NCBI GenBank assembly: GCA_949316235.1
Contig: OX438748.1
Span: 35,556,036 to 35,620,035, forward strand
DNA: 64,000 bases
Origin: Oegoconia quadripuncta
Lineage: Eukaryota > Arthropoda > Insecta > Lepidoptera > Autostichidae
Direction of reading: 5' to 3'
Position 1 is the first letter of the stretch. The number at the start of each line of letters is the position of its first letter. The notes under the pieces are model-generated. The model saw only the letters and a program-made list of their open reading frames with translations. It did not search any database and was not told the origin of the DNA. The position numbers and the translations under genes were made by a program. Positions 30,425-40,269 of this stretch are shown here, piece by piece.

Positions 30425-31430
30425 TATATAAAAATATAAAATGACATAAAATCAATGCATGGTAATAGGTTTGAAAACGATACTGACAAAATGGCTTCTA
30501 GATCATTGCTTTTATAGTGTTATGGAATATTTGGAATTTAAAAATTAAATTATTAGTCAATATGTCTAGATATAGAGTCAAAATATATTTAATATTTGCA
30601 TGTCCGCTTGCGGGCTGAATCTATGTATCTTGTTCATACTGTATTCATGCAAATAAACTTGTTATCTTATTATCTTATCTCTATTTTTGTTTAATTATCC
30701 GATTATCCGATGATTAAAACATTGAGTTAAACTTTCTTAATAATAAAAGCCTTACTTCAATATGCAATTGCATAAAACCGGATTCGAACCCATGCATCAC
30801 CAACATACCTGTAAATAAAAAATACACATCAGTTTACATAGAACTCGTATTTTGTAACTAGCAACCAAATACTCGGGTTGCGAAATATACCTGCGTCTGA
30901 CCAAACTGGTTTCCATCCTAGATACCAGCCGCAAAGCCAGCCGGATGCCTAATACGGTGCCATACCGAAAAGCAGGTCTATTCGCAACGCGCGGTATCAT
31001 TTTGGTACACAAATCGTGTGTTTGTGTAAACATAATATACGTGTGTGTTTACAAATATGTACAACTTTAATAAATTTTAAATTGCTGTCATCTACACTAT
31101 GCTGTCATTTAGACTGCTGTCATCAACTATTTCTACATATTATATTCCTTATATTTAAACTGTATCTTCTTCGACCTCATCTGGCACTACTTCATGTATA
31201 TAACAGGCAGATTGCGTTGTTTATTTTAGTTTAGTTATTACTTTAGTTTTGTACTTAGTACTGAGTTGTTAGTAATTTGTGGATAATGCTGCTGGTTTTG
31301 CAATCATCTATACTTGTCTGTTACTAATGTTGTAAGTTATACACATTGTAAAACTGTTTATTGTCCCTAATAAATAATAATAAAAAAAATTGGACTAAGT
31401 TATTGATTGTTGTTAGAGGGATGATTTGAT
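30425..31430. other. No gene; possible LINE tail
   Basis: 30780-30800 holds GGATTCGAACCC, a lone box-B-like word. 31160-31385 ends CCCTAATAAATAATAATAAA, a probable LINE 3' end. Otherwise nothing. Confidence 0.4.
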
Positions 31431-31590
31431 GAACGACCGACAGACCGATTTTTTGTAGGAGAAAAATGGAACGTACTGATTTCAACGCTCACCTCTTACA
31501 AAAAGTCGGTCATAATATCGGTGATAAAAGTATAGACGAAAAATTCGGCCCGATTATCGGTCCTACAAAAAATCGGTCGTGGGCGAGCAG
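31431..31590. mobile_element. Small MITE with CGGTC inverted ends
   Basis: ACCGATTTTTTGTAGGA (31444-31460) pairs exactly with TCCTACAAAAAATCGGT (31561-31577). Outer sequence (GAACGACCGACAG / CGTGGGCGAGCAGCC) is less symmetrical. No coding potential. Superfamily not determined. Confidence 0.6.
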
Positions 31591-31726
31591 CCTTAGATCA
31601 CACCTATGATTGTGTTCACGCGCTAACCTGTTGTGCATAAAAAAACGGCATTTATTTTTTTAATACTATCCAGGAAAACATGATTATTTTATAAATCCAT
31701 CGTAACAATTTTAGACACGGGATGTA

Positions 31727-32144
31727 TTAGGTCCTTACCTATGAAATTGGCGTTTTGTTTGAAGAATTTCATTAAGACTCCATACAAACATTTTTGTTTT
31801 TTTTTTTTGGGAACGGCAAATCTAAATTTAGCTAAACTTTGTGTGTATTATCGGATAACATTAAGTTAAATATAGGCAGCGTTAATTTTTAAAAGTAACC
31901 GCTTTATAAAAGTTTCAGCGAATCTAAGAAATGATAATGGGAAGCACATGAAAAGAGCTCTGTTAAAATTTTTTTTATTATGTGATTTAGCCCAGAAATT
32001 AAAAAATATTTCATGTGAAACCTTGAAATAATATTCCATTTTCCAAATAAAAATCAAATTTGGATATAGCTTTGAAAATCGCAGGAATTGGTACATATGA
32101 TTAGCGAAGCAAAAAAAACTCCAATTTCATAGGTAAAGACCCAA
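31727..32144 (-). mobile_element. MITE-M copy 3, full length
   Basis: Reverse orientation, TA on both sides, ends TTAGGTCCTTACCTATGAAA and GGTAAAGACCCAA. Interior highly similar to copies 2 and 5. Confidence 0.85.
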
Positions 32145-32435
32145 TATTAGCCTGAAGAAATATCTACACCCCCTTGGTACCAGATTTTTGGTACCGGCTG
32201 AGAATAGCCCACTATCGTAGGTTACGTGCATCGGTGCGTGTTACCAAACAATGGTGTAGTTAACGATTCTTTGTGATGTTGCGGAGGTAGGCAAGTTGCG
32301 AGAAAGCCACGACGATCGAGGGCAAACCTGTTAAAGATCTGCCATAAAAATTTAAAGTTATTTGCCTTTGTAATGGGTCACAAAGCACGGAGGTCATCAA
32401 AAAATTCAGATAGGATACAAATTTTAGGACCTGAG

Positions 32436-32565
32436 TTTTAGGAAGTTCCCCCTGCTGCCGAGGAAGGTCGCCGCGGGGATATCCTTGGGAGGGGAGTCCC
32501 ACATAACCGTCTCGCCGTCCCCCCAGCCGAGCGGTATGCGTAAAGCATTACCCCGCGAAAAAAAG
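32436..32565 (+). repeat. R1-type LINE 3' tail
   Basis: GCCGAGGAAGGTCGCCGCGG ... GAGGGGAGTCCCACATA ... AGCGGTATGCGTAAAGC then seven A. It matches the 3' UTR of the element at 6157-10247 in the opposite orientation. No clear TSD. GC-rich against an AT-rich flank. Confidence 0.75.
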
Positions 32566-32700
32566 GACATTCTACACTCACTAATAGGTTGCGAGCATAT
32601 GGAATCAGCTTCCTCAAGAGGTTGTTGATGCCTCCTCCGTGAATAGTTTTAAAAATAGACTTGACACGTGGTTTAGAGGGTACAAATTCTGAAACCATGA
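32566..32700 (+). pseudogene. LINE RT C-terminal end
   Basis: The plus strand encodes VASIWNQLPQEVVDASSVNS then FKNRLDTWFRGYKF and a stop at about 32690. The W..LP..VV.A.S...FK..LD pattern is the standard C-terminus of many CR1/L2-like RTs. Two stops lie upstream in the same frame. An R1-type tail adjoins on the 5' side. Confidence 0.7.
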
Positions 32701-32727
32701 CGACTATTAATCCAAAATTGTGACTTC

Positions 32728-32777
32728 AGCATCAGCATCTGCATCTGCATCTGCATCTGCATCTGCATCTGCATCTG
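32728..32777 (+). repeat. (GCATCT)n microsatellite
   Basis: About eight hexamer units just after a LINE C-terminus; it may be the LINE's own simple tail. Confidence 0.9.
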
Positions 32778-32872
32778 CTGCTGGCCTATTAATCTATAAT
32801 AATTCTCATGGACACACGGACACCAAAAAACAAAAGATCCTCAAAAGGTAGTAGCTTATTACTTACGAGTAT

Positions 32873-33147
32873 GACGAGTTTGGTGTAGTGGTTAGAAACT
32901 CTGACCACTATACCCAAATGGTCGCGGGTTCGAATCCCGCTATGGGCATATGTTTGTGTGATGAATAAAGACATGTGTACCCGAGTTATGGATGCTTTCA
33001 TTTATAATAAGTATTTATTTACAAAAAAAAAATGTATTTATGTAGTATATCAACCATCTGGTATTCACAAGATAAGCTTATATACTAGTTGCTTATTGTG
33101 GAACTAGATGGCGCTGTATGTATGTCTAAGTATATTTATTTATTTAT
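32873..33147 (+). repeat. SINE-A copy 3
   Basis: Full-length: head GTTTGGTGTAGTGGTTAGAA with GGTTCGAATCCCGC, body CCCGAGTTATGGATGCTTTC, tail GGAACTAGATGGCGCTGTAT and ATTTATTTATTTAT. Confidence 0.9.
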
Positions 33148-33149
33148 CC

Positions 33150-33510
33150 ATCTTTATGGTAGCCAGGAATAGCTCAGGGAAATCATTGTTTGGGTCATGT
33201 CTCCCACAAACGTAGTAACTATACCATCTATTATGTCTCCTGTTTAACAATAAAGCGGTGTCTGGGCAGTGCTGCGGGCTGTCAACGTCAAGCCTTCTCT
33301 TCTCGTGGATGTCGTAAAAGGCGGCTATGATATCACCAAAAAGCATCTATAGCTTTGCAGGTTTTAACGGCGATGGGCTCATCTGTGTCGTAACGTGTAC
33401 AGTGGACGTTGTTTCAAGCATGTTTGGAACACCCAAACGCTTGTTTGGGATATCTTTGACCATCCCACTTGGGATAAAGATCGTGTATATTTTGCGATTT
33501 GTATTTAGAT
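33150..33510 (+). repeat. Repeat D copy 2
   Basis: GGATGTCGTAAAAGGCGGCT, TTTGCAGGTTTTAACGGCGA, GGGATATCTTTGACCATCCC. Longest of the four copies; no frame conserved between them. Confidence 0.65.
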
Positions 33511-33897
33511 ACTGAAATACATTGTAAAAATATCACTGTCTAGCCACAGTAATTATAGATTTGAGAACACACGCATTGCACACACACTGTCTTCTTTTAC
33601 TAACTTTGTGGGTCATACATTTGAACACTGCAATTTACGCACATAACAATTTTATGTCGTACTAAAAACAACATAGAGTCTCTATTTAAACTTTGGCAGG
33701 TCATTTAGGATTTGCAAACAGATACTGTCGGTACGAAACAGTACGTCTGTGAGTTAATCATTGTATTGTTAATTTTGACAAGTAATTAACAGTAATTTGC
33801 TAGACATATATGAAAAAAAATCTTTGTGAAATGTTGTAAGAGTGTGGTAGTGTGTGTAGGATACCGTGCGATGTGTTTAGTTTTGAAGTCAGAGGGC
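33511..33897. other. No feature recognised
   Basis: No supported gene or repeat. Confidence 0.45.
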
Positions 33898-34071
33898 GGA
33901 GTGTGAGTTTTGTTTCGACTTAACTTTACTATCGCGTTCACGTTTACGCGACGAATTGTATCAAGAAATGTGCAGCGCCTCTAGCGGATAGTGTACAAAA
34001 CGATTTTTTTCATAGATACTTTTTGCGTAAACGCGAACGCGATGGTTAAACGAGACAAAACTCACACTCCG
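33898..34071. mobile_element. 174-bp inverted-repeat MITE
   Basis: GGAGTGTGAGTTTTGTTTCG at the left matches the reversed right end GGAGTGTGAGTTTTGTCTCG. Pairing extends about 56 bp on each side, including CATCGCGTTCGCGTTTACGC-like words. The short centre is unpaired. No TSD could be fixed. Confidence 0.7.
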
Positions 34072-34129
34072 GTTTCAGAACAAAAAGCCTAGCGTAATTT
34101 TTAGCATTTTTCAACCAATCACATACACT

Positions 34130-34310
34130 TTTAATCTTCTTGCCCTAGTCCCAATTTATTTGGGGTCGGCGCAGTACGTCTTTTTCTTAAATTTCCTCTA
34201 TCTGCCGTTACCTCGTAATTAACGGCCTTTTCGTTCATATCCCTCACACAATCCATCCATCGTTCCCGTGGTCTTCCTCTTCCTCTCCGACCCTCGACAT
34301 CCATAATCTT
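34130..34310 (-). pseudogene. RTE-like LINE tail
   Basis: On the minus strand it reads like RPRERWMDCVRDMNEKAVNY and RKKTYCADPK.IGT. The same tail is in plus orientation at 21719-21830. Frameshifted, only the last residues and 3' UTR remain. Confidence 0.65.
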
Positions 34311-34312
34311 TG

Positions 34313-34502
34313 CACAACAATGCTATTAACATTGCTGCTTGGCAGTAGATTTAGATAAGATGGTGGTAGCTAGCCAGGCGGACTTTAAAAATGCCCTACC
34401 ACCAACCAAACCGAGTACTTAAACATGTACCCCGCTGGGGATCGAATCCGCGACCTCCGAATCGTAAACCCAATGTTGATTACATTGAGCCATGGAGGCG
34501 GT
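34313..34502 (-). repeat. SINE-C, 3' part missing
   Basis: From ACAACAATGCTATTAACATT to the intact head with GGGGATCGAATCC and CATGGAGGCGGTT. The sequence 5' of 34313 is an RTE-like tail. Confidence 0.85.
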
Positions 34503-34789
34503 TATCTATGACTACCCGAATTGGGGTACAGGTCGTTAAACCGAAAGGTAGAAATGAAATCCAAAGGATTTGCCGATCAATCAACACCGCAGATTCTAAC
34601 GGAACCTTCAGATAAGGTACAAAGAGTAGATGCATCATTAATCATGTATGTAGGTTTGATATATGTAGGCGAAATGGCGACCTTGCGACGACGAGAATGT
34701 GTGAATGGATGTACTTGTTTACTTAGATGTACGTAAGTGGGTGCGTGTGTGAAAGCACAGGTCGTCAATGCGTGAACTATGAGTCTACC

Positions 34790-35553
34790 AGCACTATTAA
34801 TAAACCCTTCTCAAGATTGAGAACAGTCTTGTGACCGGTCTCAAGTAGTAGTTTATTAACGCTCCTGACACCCTCGCGCGCCTTCGCTTCTCTGTTCCCC
34901 GACCCGGCAGTCGTCTACCTAATCGTAAAGTACTGTCCCCCCCCCTCCTACAGAACCAACATCGGTCAACACAGCCCTTTGTATCGAATGTGTGCATTAT
35001 GCAATAGTACGAGAAACCAGATTGATATATTTTCAGGAACAATCGCCTCCACTTACTTTAGTAACTTATTGGTAATCTGTGCCTCCACTAAGAAAGTTAT
35101 CTATGGTTGTATATGTATTAAGGATTAATCATCCTTAATACATATACATAATTTTTGTACGTACAACAATTATAAATAGATCTTTTTGTATCGTTTTAGT
35201 GATTTAGTTAATAGCCTATTGAGACTGTTTACCTGTGTGCATGCTGTGTTCACATCAAGTAGGATACATTCAATTAATTATGTCGTAATGTTGGGCAATA
35301 CTAAAAATATTTTGAATTGTGTCCAGTTTTGTGAAACGTGTTGACTAATAAACCTTACTTGAGACCTGAAACGCACGTGCTTACTCAAGCATTCGCCGCT
35401 GAGGCTAATAATTGAGAAGTGATCTCAGCTGAGTAGACTTCAAGATTGGTTTATAAATTAGCAGGAAGCTTGAGATAGCGTCAACTGCTTAAGACGCATC
35501 TCGTTTGATACAGCCTCAAGACTTGTATTGAGATTGGTTTATTAATACGGGCC
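34790..35553. mobile_element. MITE-H copy 1, split
   Basis: 34790-34848 (TATTAATAAACCCTTCTCAA ... GTGACCGGTCTCAAGTA) and 35333-35553 (AACGTGTTGACTAATAAACC ... GGTTTATTAATACGGGCC) join in the order of the intact copy at 44405-44901. The 480-bp insert between has a C-rich stretch near 34940 and a 17-bp-arm hairpin at 35109-35147, origin unknown. Confidence 0.65.
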
Positions 35554-35660
35554 TAGGCGCGATAAAAGTTTATATCGCGTGAGATAAACTATTCCACTCT
35601 CACGTCGCGTCGCTCGCGACAAACGATGTCATGCTACAGGGGCAGGGCTTATAGCCGGTT
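35552..35660 (+). repeat. Interspersed repeat shared with 3060-3160
   Basis: CTCTCACGTCGCGTCGCTCG and ACAAACGATGTCATGCTACA recur reversed inside the unassigned frame at 2964-3638. Confidence 0.6.
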
Positions 35661-35697
35661 CGAAAATACCGATAAATAAAAGTTTTTACCGGATTTT

Positions 35698-35762
35698 AGA
35701 ATCAAAAAATAAAAATCAAAAAATGTTTCATTTTGTAGGTACACAGGGAACACTTAAAATAA
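35698..35762 (-). repeat. CR1-type LINE tail fragment
   Basis: AAAAATCAAAAAATGTTTCA then TTTTGTAGGTACACAGGGAA. It is cut off at 35762 by retroposon X. Confidence 0.7.
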
Positions 35763-36140
35763 AGGCAAAGGGATGTAAGCCCATGCAGCCATGCCTTATT
35801 TCTCTTATTTCTTCAGTTTATAAGTCAGTCTCAGTCAAAACATGTAATTAGTCGTATACTTGGCGTATACAGAGTCTAGTCACGGTCAAGTCATTCTTCA
35901 GTAAAGTGGCAGAATGCTTTACAAAAGATTTTGGCGGCTTCTTGTGGGAACCCGAAAGCTCCGTTACGCACTTTAATTTACACTTCCCTTCACCTGTACA
36001 CCATCACTAACGTTTGCTGCACAATATTCTGCCATTATTAAGCTTCAAAAGTCAGAATGCACAAATTATAAGAATTATAAAGAAAATTGCAACTTCACTC
36101 GCGGAGGTTATTGTGGAAACCCGCAAGCTTCGTTACGCAC
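35763..36140 (-). mobile_element. Retroposon X copies 4 and 5
   Basis: Copy 4 runs 35763-36108 in reverse (AAGGCAAAGGGATG ... AAATTGCAACTTCACTCGC). At 36109 a second copy starts in the middle (GTGGAAACCCGCAAGCTTCG, TTACGCAC) and is interrupted at 36140 by the CR1-type LINE. Its continuation is 40270-40365. Confidence 0.75.
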
Positions 36141-36384
36141 AAAAATCAAAATCAAAATCAAAAATATTTTATTCAATGTAGGATACAAAAATATCACTTA
36201 TTGAAAGTCAACATGCTATTTTTCTTTTTTTAACTACATCGCTTCACAAGGTGTTATGGTTAGGGAGAAGAAGCGACAAGAAACTCCGCAACAACACATC
36301 TTTTCAATTTGTTTCCATCTTTACAATAATATTACATTTTAATATTACATATTACAAAACAATAGCAATTAACATAACGACCAG

Positions 36385-39165
36385 CTAACACCAGACCTCC
36401 CTATCGCCTAAATAATCATCTATCCTGTAATAACCCTTCTTACACAGAGTTTCTTTAATGTGGCGTTTAAATTTCTGCTCTGTTAAACTCAATACATGTT
36501 CTGGTATTTTATTGTAAAAGCGTATGCTGTGTCCCACAAAGGATGTGCTAACCTTGCTAAGTCTAAATTGTGGAATTTCAATTTTATTTTTGTTTCTAGT
36601 ATTCAAATTATGATTATCAGAATGTTTGCGAAATAGGCATATATTTTTGCGTACATACATTATACTGTCATATATATATTGGGATGCAACAGTTAAAATA
36701 CTTATTTCTTTAAACAGTTCTCTTAGAGAATCACGGCAGCGTAATTTATATATTGCTCTGATTGCTCTTTTTTGTAGAACAAATATTGTTTGAATATCTG
36801 CACCTCTACCCCACAGTAGTATACCATAAGACATAATGCTATGAAAGTAGCTAAAATAAACGAGCCTCGCTGTTTTAATGTCAGTAAGTTGTCTAATCTT
36901 ACGAACAGCATAAGCAGCTGAACTGAGCCTGCTCGCAAGTGTCTCAATATGCGACCCCCACTGTAGTGTGGAGTCCAAAGTGATGCCAAGAAAAACAGTG
37001 TTCTCAACAAATTCCAATGGTTCACTATTCAACTTTAGGTTGTTTTCCCCCTGCCTTACATTAGGTAAGGAAAACTTAATACATTTGGTTTTCTTAGCAT
37101 TTAGAACTAAATTATTCACAGTAAACCAGTTCGAAACCTGTGAAAGAGTATCGTTTACATCGTCAATATCATTCGACCCTCTCTTTATTTTGAATATAAA
37201 TGAAGTGTCATCAGCAAACAACACAATATCAACCAGGTTCCGAACTAAATAAGGCAAGTCATTAATATAAACTAAAAACATAAAAGGACCTAGAATTGAT
37301 CCTTGAGGCACTCCCATTTTCACAAAGGATCCTGAAGATTTTTCCAGATTTACTTGAACTTTTTGAATTCTATTTTCTAAATAAGAAGTTAATAAGTCGA
37401 GGGCTTTGCCGTGCACCCCATAATGTTCTAATTTAAATAAAAGCGTTTTGTGATCCACACAATCGAATGCTTTTGAAAGATCGCAAAACACACCGATTGC
37501 ATCGCTGCGATCTTCCCAGGCATTATAAATATTTTTAATTAGAGCTACACCGGCATCCGTTGTCGAGCGACCGTTAGTCAAGCCAAACTGTTTATCATGT
37601 AGTAGTCCATTTGTATTGAAATGACACAATATTTGACCCAGAATAAGTTTCTCAAAAATTTTACTAAGTACAGGTAGAATGGAGATGGGCCTGTAATTAT
37701 TGAGATCGTTTTTACATCCTGATTTAAAAAGAGGTACAACCTTACTATGTTTCATCAGTTCAGGAAAGACACCCTGATCAATACTCGCATTGAAAATGAA
37801 GGCTAAGTAAGGAGCGATCGTAGTGACAATATGACTCAACAGCTGTACCGACATGCCCCAGACATCTTCAGCTTTTTTTAACTTTAGCGTTTTGAAAGCC
37901 TTTATAACTTCGAGAGTGTCAACATACCTAAATTTAAGAATAGTGTGGCATTTTTTTACATTAGCTACCATCAATGATTTAGCACGAATTGGTGATGAAT
38001 CTAGTATTTCAGTAGTTTTGACTGGAATATTTACAAAAAAATTTTCAAAATGCTGAGCTACTTCTATATCGCGATTGATAATTCTATTATCAATTTTAAT
38101 TGAATATCCATTGTCACGTTCTTTAACACATGACGTTTCCCTATTTATAACCTTCCAGACTGCTTTAATCTTATTATCAGCAATATTTACAATATTACTA
38201 ATGTATCTGGACTTAGCAGTAATACAAACTTTTTTAAATATTTTTGAATAACTTTTAACATATTCGCAGAACTCTAGGTCATCCTGCCTAATTGTCCTAT
38301 CTTCATAGAGCTGAAACAACTTATCTCTACTTATTCGAATACCTTTCGTGGCCCAGTTACTGAATTTAAATTTATTGGTATTTTTAACTTTTTTAATTTG
38401 AAAGATCTGTTCAAACTCTTTATTCAAAACATTGAAGAAATCTGTATAAAATTTATCACAGTCAATTGTTTCAGACGAAGGTAAAGGTAATTTATTTAGC
38501 AAAACTTCTTTATACATTTCTACTTTTTCTGCAGGTATAGGTCTAGTAATGAATTCCACTGTGGGATTGGATAACTTAATTAACGGAAAAGCAACAAGTT
38601 GCCCACAGTGATCAGACCTTAAACAGTTTAGTATAGACTGATCAATGAAATTACAGTTACAGAAAAAGTTATCTATGCAAGTGGCTGTAGATTCAGTGAT
38701 TCTAGTAGGCTCTAGGAATACGTTGTTTAAATTAAAAGACTTAAATAAACTTATTATTCGAGTAGTTAACGACTTCTGCTCCAGCAAATCTACATTAAAA
38801 TCACCACAGACTATAACTGACTTTGTCCCTCTAGTTACTAGTTTTAGCACATCTTCCATGACCGACTCAAACAAATTAAAATTGTAAACATAAGGAGGTC
38901 TGTAGACGCAAATAACAATGTAGTTCTCCAACTCCACAGATGAAAGTTCAATAGTACATTCAATCGAAAGTGCAACAACATCTTTGCGTTCCTTCGCTTT
39001 TAAATTATTTTTAATTAAAATTAAAGAACCTCCATGTGTCTTAAACTGTCGATGGAATGAACTAATACAATAATAATTGTCATTTGAAATAATCATTTCG
39101 GTTTGTTTTAGCCAATGTTCAGTAATACATACAATATCGATGGTGTTGTGTTTCTCTAAAAACAT
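36385..39165 (-). CDS. CR1-type ORF2: endonuclease and reverse transcriptase
   Basis: 926 codons from the first in-frame ATG, intact. Endonuclease: TEHW (about 15-18), YRPP (88-91), GDFNVD (121-126) and SDH (184-186). RT: FGLTNGRSTTDAG near 527-539, CDLSKAFDCVDH (561-572), GVPQGSILGP (618-627) and the catalytic FADD at 650-653. The C-terminal part carries FLGITLDS, YFHSIMSYGILLWG and ends REVWC. The frame is open upstream to about 39286 and encodes FHQNIQCFSGKELEIE, the first endonuclease strand with its conserved Asn, before the ATG. The real protein therefore begins upstream, most simply as an ORF1-ORF2 fusion by -1 frameshifting at 39255-39261. With all core motifs present it could have been active recently. 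Confidence 0.92.
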   Translation of the reverse strand: MFLEKHNTIDIVCITEHWLKQTEMIISNDNYYCISSFHRQFKTHGGSLILIKNNLKAKERKDVVALSIECTIELSSVELENYIVICVYRPPYVYNFNLFESVMEDVLKLVTRGTKSVIVCGDFNVDLLEQKSLTTRIISLFKSFNLNNVFLEPTRITESTATCIDNFFCNCNFIDQSILNCLRSDHCGQLVAFPLIKLSNPTVEFITRPIPAEKVEMYKEVLLNKLPLPSSETIDCDKFYTDFFNVLNKEFEQIFQIKKVKNTNKFKFSNWATKGIRISRDKLFQLYEDRTIRQDDLEFCEYVKSYSKIFKKVCITAKSRYISNIVNIADNKIKAVWKVINRETSCVKERDNGYSIKIDNRIINRDIEVAQHFENFFVNIPVKTTEILDSSPIRAKSLMVANVKKCHTILKFRYVDTLEVIKAFKTLKLKKAEDVWGMSVQLLSHIVTTIAPYLAFIFNASIDQGVFPELMKHSKVVPLFKSGCKNDLNNYRPISILPVLSKIFEKLILGQILCHFNTNGLLHDKQFGLTNGRSTTDAGVALIKNIYNAWEDRSDAIGVFCDLSKAFDCVDHKTLLFKLEHYGVHGKALDLLTSYLENRIQKVQVNLEKSSGSFVKMGVPQGSILGPFMFLVYINDLPYLVRNLVDIVLFADDTSFIFKIKRGSNDIDDVNDTLSQVSNWFTVNNLVLNAKKTKCIKFSLPNVRQGENNLKLNSEPLEFVENTVFLGITLDSTLQWGSHIETLASRLSSAAYAVRKIRQLTDIKTARLVYFSYFHSIMSYGILLWGRGADIQTIFVLQKRAIRAIYKLRCRDSLRELFKEISILTVASQYIYDSIMYVRKNICLFRKHSDNHNLNTRNKNKIEIPQFRLSKVSTSFVGHSIRFYNKIPEHVLSLTEQKFKRHIKETLCKKGYYRIDDYLGDREVWC

Positions 39166-39251
39166 CTCTATTTCTAGTTCTTTGCCAGAAAAGCACTGAA
39201 TATTTTGATGAAATATTGTAAGTCGATTTGGCTTTTCTTTTGTCTTTTTAC

Positions 39252-40166
39252 CTAGTTTAAATATCGAGACTGCTCTAAGTCCCTCGTCTCAACAGGAGTC
39301 ACATCCCTATTATTATAAATAATAGGTGATTTGATACCCCTAGAAGGGCCCTCCATTACAAAAAAGGATCTACCATTGACTGGTATCGTATAAATAGGTA
39401 AATTATAGGCTAACAACATAGCCAATTGTTTTATATAATATTTTGAAAGATATAGTTTATCTTTCGTTAAAACAAGATTCCTAATAAACTTATTAGTGTC
39501 AAAAAATTTAAATTTGTCATTATAGGATACCATATTAGTTTGTAACCTATTCAAATTATGGATATAGTTATTTTCATCACTTGATAAGCAATGTGAATAA
39601 CCAAAAGCACAAGTAATAATTTTTTTTACATTTAAAGACGCAAGGAATTCAAAATTTGTTTTAAGTTGTTTTTTTGAAACACCCAATCCATTACCAACTA
39701 ATATTACAATACTACAGTTTTTGTCATAATCTGTAAAACTCTTCACACAATTAAACACCTGTTGATATGAAGCACCTGGCATACACATATTAATGACTTT
39801 CTGCTCAGTGTTGAACTGCATAAAACTACCCAGATCTTTACCTATCCCATCAGAGAAGATGTATACTCTAGGTGTTGAGGCCTCAGGAGAAGTAAGCGAG
39901 TGACCTGGTATAGCGGACGGCTCCGGTACTGGTATGGGACCCGATGTAGGAGTAAGTCTCAGAGTACACGTGGGGTCCACTGCGGAGGCACATATGGATG
40001 CAAGCATGGGGTCATTAACAGTGTCTGCAACTTCTTTATCAGCTGGGAGATCAATTAACAGCAGCTCCGTTAACTCAGCATTTGACGCCGATATGTTAAC
40101 CATCTCAGACACTACCTGTGTATATTCAGTCCACTGAGATTGAGTGTTGTACAGTTTTTCAGACAT
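39252..40166 (-). CDS. CR1-type ORF1: coiled coil and SGNH-esterase-like protein, 5' truncated
   Basis: 304 codons from ATG at 40166, but the frame is open to about 40267, where the element is truncated. The first about 50 residues of the open part (LNLKIINLENDLRDMSEKLY) form a likely coiled coil, as used for multimerisation by LINE ORF1 proteins. A Pro/Thr-rich linker follows. Residues about 98-250 resemble the esterase domain of CR1 ORF1: IFSDGIGKDLG (block I), CMPGASYQQVF (block II), VILVGNGLG (block III) and KLYLSKYYIKQLAMLL (block V, where families usually have D-LHLS). The block I GDS is SDG and the block V His is Tyr, so the hydrolase site looks degenerate. Stop TAG at 39252-39254. Confidence 0.82.
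   Translation of the reverse strand: MSEKLYNTQSQWTEYTQVVSEMVNISASNAELTELLLIDLPADKEVADTVNDPMLASICASAVDPTCTLRLTPTSGPIPVPEPSAIPGHSLTSPEASTPRVYIFSDGIGKDLGSFMQFNTEQKVINMCMPGASYQQVFNCVKSFTDYDKNCSIVILVGNGLGVSKKQLKTNFEFLASLNVKKIITCAFGYSHCLSSDENNYIHNLNRLQTNMVSYNDKFKFFDTNKFIRNLVLTKDKLYLSKYYIKQLAMLLAYNLPIYTIPVNGRSFFVMEGPSRGIKSPIIYNNRDVTPVETRDLEQSRYLN
39255..39261 (-). promoter_or_regulatory. Predicted -1 ribosomal frameshift heptamer
   Basis: The coding strand reads T TTA AAC with the 0-frame codons TTA and AAC immediately before the ORF1 stop TAG. Slipping back one base reads TTT AAA then CTA GGT AAA, which is the open ORF2 frame. This fits the X XXY YYZ rule exactly. No obvious strong stem was seen in the A-rich sequence just downstream. 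Confidence 0.7.
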
Positions 40167-40269
40167 ATCTCTGAGGTCATTTTCTAAATTAATTATTTTT
40201 AAATTTAATATTTGTATTCCATTGTCATAGTCTTCTCTGGCTTTTGTTGCACTTTGCTCAAAATCAAGT

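Larger units (their letters stand above)
36141..40269 (-). mobile_element. CR1-group non-LTR retrotransposon, nearly complete
   Basis: A 4.1-kb element with ORF1 (coiled coil plus SGNH-like domain) and ORF2 (endonuclease, RT) overlapping in the -1 frame. The 3' UTR has AATAAA and ends in TTTTGATTTTGATTTTGATT-type repeats (36141-36165). It is inserted in retroposon X copy 5. No convincing TSD. The 5' end is cut within ORF1, so the 5' UTR and promoter are lost. An esterase-like ORF1 is known from CR1 elements and places it in that group rather than in Jockey proper. Confidence 0.85.

Noticed and set aside
32438..32698. 86-codon minus-strand frame
   Set aside because: It spans the junction of two unrelated repeats (R1-type tail and a LINE C-terminus on the plus strand), so it is accidental.
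36968..37252. 94-codon plus-strand frame inside the CR1-type element
   Set aside because: Antisense of the RT coding region.
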